DNA from: Choristocarpus tenellus KU-1152
Taxonomy: Eukaryota; Phaeophyceae
Assembly (NCBI GenBank): GCA_964200185.2
Contig: CAXNAD020000322.1
Coordinates: 1 to 21,799 of the forward strand
Direction of reading: 5' to 3'
Length of the DNA: 21,799 nucleotides
The position numbers were made by a program, and so were the translations under genes. A model generated the notes under the pieces. That model had not been told where the DNA came from. It made no database searches and saw only the letters and a list, made by a program, of their open reading frames with translations. Positions 18,701-21,799 of this stretch are shown one piece after another; position 1 is the first letter of the stretch; each line of letters begins with the position of its first letter.

Positions 18701-21600
18701 TTCCCTCGTCACCCTCATTTCTAAGCTGCACCTCTTCTAGACCCTCCTCTACCCTTCCTAGTCCTTTCAATCACCTGTCCCCATGGCAAGGCATGACACA
18801 GTTGCCAGCATTGCCGTAAGACCCGGGATCAACACCACATCTGCATTCTCGTCCATACTGTAGCCCAAAGAAAGGGTATCCTAGGGACCGGCACAGGCCA
18901 CCACACACCTATGAAAACATGATATTCATATCCGACATTTCATTGTGTTGGGGTTACAAGAGGAGATTGGGCACGGTGTTTAACCCAAAGCATCCTGGAG
19001 GGGATGAATTATAGCCATTTTGACCTTAAATGGGCATGCAAAATGTTGCGCTTGACATTGGGAGTAATCCCCATCAGGAGTCTGTGAATATTTAATATGT
19101 TTCCATGTCAAGGAAATGGCCTTTTCCAGAACACATAATCCCACAAGTAACATCAAATTCAGAAGGCAGTCAAAAAGGCATAATACGATAAACAGCACCC
19201 CCTCTAGGGATATTTACAACTCGTTTGGGGATTCTTGACAAAATATGACTCAAAGTATCTGGGGGGGGGGGGAGTGGCGACTGTCCATTCGGGGTCCATT
19301 TTTTCTATGTCACGATTCTTGGGTGATTGGTTGTATGCGTTTGATGGCTGATGTAAGTGCACTTTTCCTGGTCTGGGTCCGAATGGACACCCTGGTGTAG
19401 ACCCCTCACCCCTCCCAGATATGTTGAACCTATATATGGTGTGTGGTGTATCAGATTTTTGAAGAGACAGGAAAGAGAGCTAAGTACAGTATCGACATCT
19501 TGATGGGATGAAGCTTTTGTCATATGAATATTCTCATATACATTTGCATGTACACTTTGAAGTACACATGCACCATGTATTTCTTTGCTCCATTTTTTTA
19601 TCCTAGACCTTGCAGTGCTCCCTAACCCATCTTTGTGGCATGGCACAGGGTCACCTGTGGTGTTAGAGTCCCACGGAACGTTCCCCCTGCTTCTGCAAGA
19701 TCACGCATTATTGAAGGATGGTCTCGGAAGCAGCCAATGTGAATGAACTCGTCAATAATGGTTGCAGATTTTGAAGGGAGGCCAGAGGTGTACACAGGAA
19801 ATTGCCCTTCCCCTCGTCCATTAGGCCACGTGATAGTGTCATTTGCCTCAGGACCACGTCCCTGCACCCCAACAACAGGGTTGAGGTCAATTGCACGCTG
19901 CTCCTCCAGCCAGTAGTCACTCTGTCTACCTGGTGCTTCCCTGAGGTTTTCTCCCCGCCTTATTATGCTGTGAGTGGAGTAAAATTGATGAAAGTGGGTA
20001 GGTAAGTGGTTGAGAAGAATGCAATGTGAAAATACTGTTTTTACCCCTGCATGGGCGCACATATCCACCTCAATGGTCCACTATATCCAGATTTTCTTTT
20101 CTTGTACCCTGACCCAAATCATAATTTTTCATACATTCTATTCCTCCCTCCCTTGAACCAAACCTCTATCCTGACAACAATGTTTGCTGACCGATATATG
20201 CTGTTTCTGCTGTATCCTCCACATTGCTCCGATTCATCACCCGAGCAAGCCGTACTGCACTGGTTTTCTGGGACCCTAGGGTGGGAGGATCCCCCATAGT
20301 CATTATCGCAGAAGCACTTCCTGCAATTTCGTTTGTTGTGTCATCAACATGCGTATTTTGATGAGTAAAGTAGGTTTGGAATATTTGAGGACATTGCGAG
20401 AAGGCTGGTGTGTGTGACATCAATCAATTTTAAATCTTATCCGCTCTACAAAAAAGAGATATCCGAGTTAAAGCGGGTATGAATAGACCAAACGGTGAGA
20501 GCTCGATGTAATGAACAGCGGGTTGAGGCAAAGCAGATATCTTGGCATGAACTGGTTTCATGTTATTACGCAAGCACCCTGAGAACCAAGAATGTCCTGT
20601 TCCATTGGGGTAGCATAGGTCACGCTTCCACTCCTTCAACACAGATGATTGTTCTTTGGGGATGAACTACTGTGTCTTGACAGATGAACATAATACAAAA
20701 TATTCTAAAGTATTTCGGTGTACATCTGGTTTTTGTTCATGCTTTGTGCCACCTTCCATTCTGTAGACCAATGATAGACTTCCCACGATCTTCGCACCAG
20801 CTTGCACATGTCTCCAGGGTGAGGTGCTGATCATGCACAATGCAGACGACGCAAAGGGGGGTGGTCAAGGGTGGGGAAATGAAGATATATAGTTCTGTGA
20901 ATGGTGGAGTAAAGGTTGTATCAAACACCATCTGAGATGCCTAAGCCTGTCTCCTTCCCTTTGCTCCTTCTTGCCATCTTATTTCCGTCCTTGGTTTGTA
21001 CAAAATGTGGATTGATGTTGAGAGTACTTAAGATGTATCCAGATCAATCAAGGATAGCAAGACAGGATCTGGATGAAGGACATTGTAGGTAAGGTTGCAG
21101 GGTGAATGTATCTCACTGACTCAATGTGCTATGTGACCTAATCCTCTGTTGTAGGTGTTGCTTTTCATATCACAATCCAGTTCCTCAATCCTAACAGTAC
21201 TTTGCCAAATGCAGCAGTCCTAAGGAGTACAAATTTAGCCCACATCCTTTTCCCAATGTTAAACCAACGGACACCTTGAACACTTTGTTTCCACCCCTCA
21301 GGTCCCTCTTGAACATTGAGTCCTTGTAGCAGCCTTTGTAGGTAAGAGAGTACAGTGTAGTGACCCCCGCATCAACCTCAGTCTCGGCCTTTTTATCACT
21401 CCTCCCCATTTGCTGGCCCACCATTTCCTGTTCAAGTGCGTGTGCACCTTCATGCCCTTTTTCAGTTCTATTATTGTACCCATTTTCATCCTCACTCCCC
21501 ATCTCCTCTTGACTGTCAAGAGTATCAATCTTCATCTCCCTCATTACCGCCATGGGGGGTGGATCTGTCAACAAGCATGTTCCTGTATCGTCACACACAC
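9641..21600 (-). CDS. Multi-exon gene: three WSC domains plus Kre9/KNH-like domains
   Basis: Assembled from at least 13 exons whose GT/AG sites and phases mostly interlock. Order from the N-terminus: an acidic Glu/Asp-rich region, WSC1 (E1-E3), WSC2 (E4-E6), WSC3 (E6-E8), a polar linker (E8-E9), then Kre9/KNH-like domains (E9-E10 with perhaps E11; E12-E14; E14 with perhaps E15). WSC domains are eight-cysteine modules that bind or sense wall polysaccharides. Kre9/KNH-like domains (the Ser-Thr-rich GPI-anchored family) occur in secreted wall-assembly proteins. I infer a secreted or surface wall protein. Neither the signal peptide nor a membrane or GPI anchor was found, because both ends are unresolved. 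Introns are 224 to about 1500 bases. The gene could be split in two near 15.65 kb, where the frame also reaches a TGA, but splicing at GTGAGA joins the two parts in phase. Confidence 0.68.
10027..10347 (+). mobile_element. F1-b: F1 element with TATA target duplication and internal duplication
   Basis: Ends GAGTAAAAGTATCTCAGAGG and CCTCTAAGATACTTTGACTC are flanked directly by TATA (10023-10026 and 10348-10351). The interior follows F1-e but has an extra block of about 65 bases (ACTTCCTAACAAGCACGG ... and ACTTCCTAACGAACACAT ...). Confidence 0.88.
10355..10905. repeat. Degenerate tandem repeats ending in an F2 right terminus (F2-c)
   Basis: Three or four diverged units share CTAACTGATAGCCTTCTTT-like and ATGCAACCAAACAGACC-like words at intervals of roughly 120-170 bases. 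The last part (10800-10905: CACACCAAAAAGTG, ACGGACGCC, a C-run, TCAGATACTTTGACCCA) matches the right end of F2. No matching left end was seen, so this could be one end of a longer related element. Confidence 0.55.
10960..11217 (-). mobile_element. F1-c: complete F1 element, inverted relative to F1-e
   Basis: Ends GAGCCAAAGTATCTTAGAGG and CCTCCAAGATACTTTCACTC, 258 bases. The interior is the reverse complement of F1-e (CCCATGGGAAGCCAAGCCCC, ATTTTGATGTAATTTTGGC). Flanking bases GACT and AGCT do not match exactly, so the target duplication is worn. Confidence 0.85.
11332..11484 (-). CDS. WSC gene E14: end of KNH-like domain 2, start of domain 3
   Basis: 51 codons between acceptor CTGCGCAG and donor GTGTGA, phase 0. 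SELFRVASP closes domain 2. Then FVTPVLDEYVDVGQSFLVTW opens another Kre9/KNH-like domain. Confidence 0.72.
12005..12044 (+). repeat. Interstitial telomere-type repeat (CTAACC)6
   Basis: Six perfect CTAACC units plus CTAA. It lies within the proposed intron between E13 and E14 of the minus-strand gene. On that strand it reads GGTTAG. Confidence 0.95.
12449..12553 (-). CDS. WSC gene E13: centre of KNH-like domain 2
   Basis: 35 codons between acceptor CTGCCACAG and donor GTATGG, phase 0 at both ends. Reads KVVKILGMVKNTGHTVWAMP and EEGVYYLEISP, the N-x-G-x-x-x-W-x-x-P ... G-x-Y-x-x-x-I signature typical of the family. Confidence 0.78.
12849..13112 (+). mobile_element. F1-d: F1 element whose left terminus turned telomere-like
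   Basis: The left end GAATGAAAGTATGTTAGGG, then TTAGGGTACGA, replaces the usual CTTAGAGGGTACGA. The right end is TACCCTCTAAGGTACCTTGG. The interior (GGGGCTTGGCTTCCCA, TTTTCCTACTCCAAAATG, TATTGACACTTCCTAAC) matches F1-e. It lies in the intron between E12 and E13. Confidence 0.82.
13121..13186 (+). repeat. Short minisatellite next to F1-d
   Basis: About four units of a 13-15 base word, GTTGAGTGGACGT / GTTGAGTGGACATGT / GGAATGGGCATGT / TGAGTGGGCATATT, starting nine bases past F1-d. Confidence 0.75.
13510..13641 (-). CDS. WSC gene E12: first half of KNH-like domain 2
   Basis: 44 codons, phase 0 at both ends: acceptor CTCACCCAG, donor GTGAGA. Reads FDFVQPNRDSIPVAGG, LLQATWTWTG and VWLTL, the first strands of a Kre9/KNH-like sandwich. 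Confidence 0.72.
13642..14645. other. Long intron of the WSC gene, nothing clear inside
   Basis: Between the proposed E11 and E12. A plus-strand frame at 14320-14577 and minus-strand frames opposite it are open, but none has a domain signature or in-phase splice sites. Confidence 0.35.
14646..14802 (-). CDS. Possible E11: second half of KNH-like domain 1
   Basis: The open stretch VWSPYGLQPCEAEEHPP, then VYHIWIRVKRDSEN, could be the W-x-P ... Y-x-I-x-I strands that close the domain. Donor GTAGAC fits the phase of E12. The acceptor (GCTTAG) does not match the phase leaving E10, so a small exon is missing or a boundary is wrong. Confidence 0.4.
15057..15221 (-). CDS. WSC gene E10: first half of KNH-like domain 1
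   Basis: Acceptor CTATGCAG, donor GTGAGC, 55 codons. Reads NEVLTVGRVVTVMWQALP and VDLWVKGLGGGENLLAKG, matching the G-x-x-V-x-V-x-W ... V-x-L-x-L pattern of the Kre9/KNH (Ser-Thr-rich GPI-anchored) family. Confidence 0.65.
15659..15877 (-). CDS. WSC gene E9: charged linker leading into KNH-like domain 1
   Basis: 73 codons, phase 0 at both ends: acceptor ATATGCAG, donor GTGAGA. The charged polar linker ends EGEVEESPIFV, which supplies the first strand of a Kre9/KNH-like domain continued in E10. Without splicing, the frame would end at a TGA about 19 codons later. Confidence 0.6.
16283..16435 (-). CDS. WSC gene E8: end of WSC3 and polar tail
   Basis: Acceptor TTGTCAAG, then CDCPCIGDIDMLCGGGWANS, VY, then a Gly/Ser/Asp-rich stretch. 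Donor GTGAGA (16282-16277) ends in phase 0 and fits E9. A second donor, GTAAGG at 16251, would add eleven codons but leaves phase 1. Confidence 0.82.
16723..16962 (-). CDS. WSC gene E7: core of WSC3
   Basis: 80 codons, phase 0 at both ends. Acceptor GTGATAG, donor GTATGA. Contains VMCGNMCLDLGFKYFAVSW, EECSCGNHYG and SDQ. Relative to WSC1 and WSC2 there is an N-terminal insertion with two extra cysteines (PPCHIATTC), which may form an additional disulfide. Confidence 0.86.
17454..17604 (-). CDS. WSC gene E6: end of WSC2 and start of WSC3
   Basis: Acceptor CTGTCCCAG, reads SSKVCGGAWANTIYGI (the WSC ending), a short linker, then YLGCYVDGSHR (the next WSC opening) up to donor GTATGT. The 151 bases complete the split Ser codon and end in phase 0. 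Confidence 0.86.
17605..18774. other. Intron between E5 and E6, containing F1-e
   Basis: The longest intron with both exons well supported (1170 bases). The rest of it has no recognisable coding sequence. Confidence 0.6.
18219..18476 (+). mobile_element. F1-e: intact F1 element with CCTA target duplication
   Basis: Terminal inverted repeats of 23 bases, GAGTGAAAGTATCTTAGAGG + GTA on the left and GAGCCAAAGTATCTTAGAGG + GTA on the reverse complement of the right, differ at two bases. The 258-base element is flanked by CCTA on both sides (18215-18218 and 18477-18480). It has no coding capacity, so it must be moved by an element elsewhere. Used here as the type copy. Confidence 0.9.
18775..18908 (-). 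CDS. WSC gene E5: core of WSC2
   Basis: Acceptor TTTTCATAG, then VCGGLCRSLGYPFFGLQYGR, ECRCG and NCVMPCHGD, with donor GTGATT. This is a textbook WSC centre (FFGLQYGRECRCG). No ATG-initiated open frame covers it, so it is easy to miss. The 134 bases leave phase 2. Confidence 0.88.
19247..19430 (+). mobile_element. F2-d: complete F2 element in the intron between E4 and E5
   Basis: The left end GACTCAAAGTATCTGGGG continues into a G-run. The right end is CCTCCCAGATATGTTGAACC. Subterminal GTCCATTCGGGGTCCA and GGGTCCGAATGGACACC form a second inverted pair. Matches F2-b in reverse complement. Confidence 0.87.
19655..19967 (-). CDS. WSC gene E4: inter-domain linker and start of WSC2
   Basis: Acceptor CTCACAG. 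Reads IIRRGENLREAPGRQ, a linker of about 75 residues, then FIHIGCFRDHPSIMRDL (a WSC opening) and GTLTPQ before donor GTGACC. The 313 bases complete the split codon and end in phase 0. Confidence 0.85.
20192..20320 (-). CDS. WSC gene E3: end of WSC1
   Basis: Begins after AAATTGCAG and reads KCFCDNDYGG, QCSTACSGDESEQCGG and YSRNSIY, the canonical WSC ending. With E1 and E2 it gives eight cysteines. The usual CFCG is CFCD here. The donor is GTCAGC. The 129-base length gives phases that lock with E2 and E4. Confidence 0.85.
20321..20752. other. Intron between E2 and E3
   Basis: 432 bases. Contains an open frame (20430-20642, minus strand) that does not match the WSC pattern and is skipped by the phase-consistent E2-E3 junction. 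Confidence 0.5.
20753..20826 (-). CDS. WSC gene E2: middle of WSC1
   Basis: Acceptor GATCAG, then HLTLETCASWCEDRGKSIIG and LQNG, donor GTGGCA. This is the WSC core (T-x-E-x-C-x-x-x-C ... G-L-x-x-G). The 74-base length leaves phase 2, which E3 completes to an Arg codon. Confidence 0.85.
20827..21274. other. Intron between E1 and E2
   Basis: 448 bases with no recognised element or coding motif. Confidence 0.5.
21275..21600 (-). CDS. WSC gene E1: acidic N-terminal region and start of WSC1
   Basis: The frame reads an acidic, polar stretch (SQEEMGSEDENGYNNRTEK) and then YKGCYKDSMFKRDLRGG, the classic GCY-x-D-x-R-x-L opening of a WSC domain. Donor GTGTCC at 21274-21269 leaves phase 0. The 5' boundary is not resolved: acceptors near 21599 and 21584 are both possible, and the frame stays open to about 21694 without an ATG. 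Confidence 0.7.
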
Positions 21601-21777
21601 TTTGAAGAATTTTTCCAGGAGAATGTGTAAGGAAAATCAGGCAAGGCAAGATAATGCAAGGGCAGGCGTGGGCAGGTACGGGAAAAGGGGGCAAGTGCTC
21701 TCAATTGATGGAATGGAGGACCTCCTACACACACTGTTATTGGTGCTGCTATTGTTGACAAGTTTGCTGCCGGAGAT

Positions 21778-21799
21778 GGGTCAAAGTATCTGGGGGGGG
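21778..21799 (+). mobile_element. F2-e: left end of an F2 element, cut by window end
   Basis: GGTCAAAGTATCTGGGGGGG matches the left terminus of F2-d, in the same orientation. Confidence 0.7.

Noticed and set aside
20430-20642. Minus-strand frame with CYPNGTG as part of WSC1
   Set aside because: E2 joins directly to E3 in phase and completes all eight cysteines. This frame adds nothing to the domain pattern.
1-21799. tRNA, rRNA, CRISPR array or transposase gene
   Set aside because: None was recognised on either strand. The repeats present are a minisatellite, microsatellites, telomere-type units and short inverted-repeat elements.

Overview
The window is nuclear DNA from a eukaryote with spliced genes. 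Coding stretches are broken by GT-AG introns of roughly 90 to 1500 bases, interstitial TTAGGG-type telomere repeats are present, and no bacterial operon, tRNA, rRNA or CRISPR signature was seen. WSC domains joined to Kre9/KNH-like beta-sandwich domains point to a walled organism: a fungus first, with another WSC-rich lineage such as a brown alga not excluded. I cannot fix the lineage from sequence alone.

Layout. Bases 1-35 are the end of a small inverted-repeat element (family F2). Bases 36-1523 hold no convincing gene, only an (AT)n microsatellite and one long perfect inverted repeat. Bases 1525-3005 are a minisatellite of about 19 units with a 77-78 base period, followed by a worn family F1 element (3010-3255). 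Bases 3480-4195 contain three tandem fragments that, on the minus strand, resemble one exon of the next gene. On the plus strand, 4471-9220 is an eight-exon reading frame for an unrecognised protein of about 1160 residues, with an NGQHR motif reminiscent of ParB/DGQHR proteins and several basic low-complexity stretches. It carries at least two frameshifts and probably a nonsense codon, so I call it a pseudogene or decaying gene.

On the minus strand, from about 21.6 kb down to about 11.3 kb and probably to 9.64 kb, I assembled one long gene from splice sites and matching intron phases. It encodes three WSC domains, a linker, and at least two (probably three) Kre9/KNH-like domains. It would be a secreted or surface protein binding wall polysaccharide. 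Its introns hold F1 and F2 elements, a telomere-repeat block and a short minisatellite. The two genes converge tail to tail near 9.2-9.6 kb.

Two related families of short non-autonomous inverted-repeat elements, F1 (about 258 bp) and F2 (about 180 bp), share the terminal core AAAGTATCT and occur at least ten times. Both ends of the window lie inside F2 copies. No transposase that could mobilise them is visible here.
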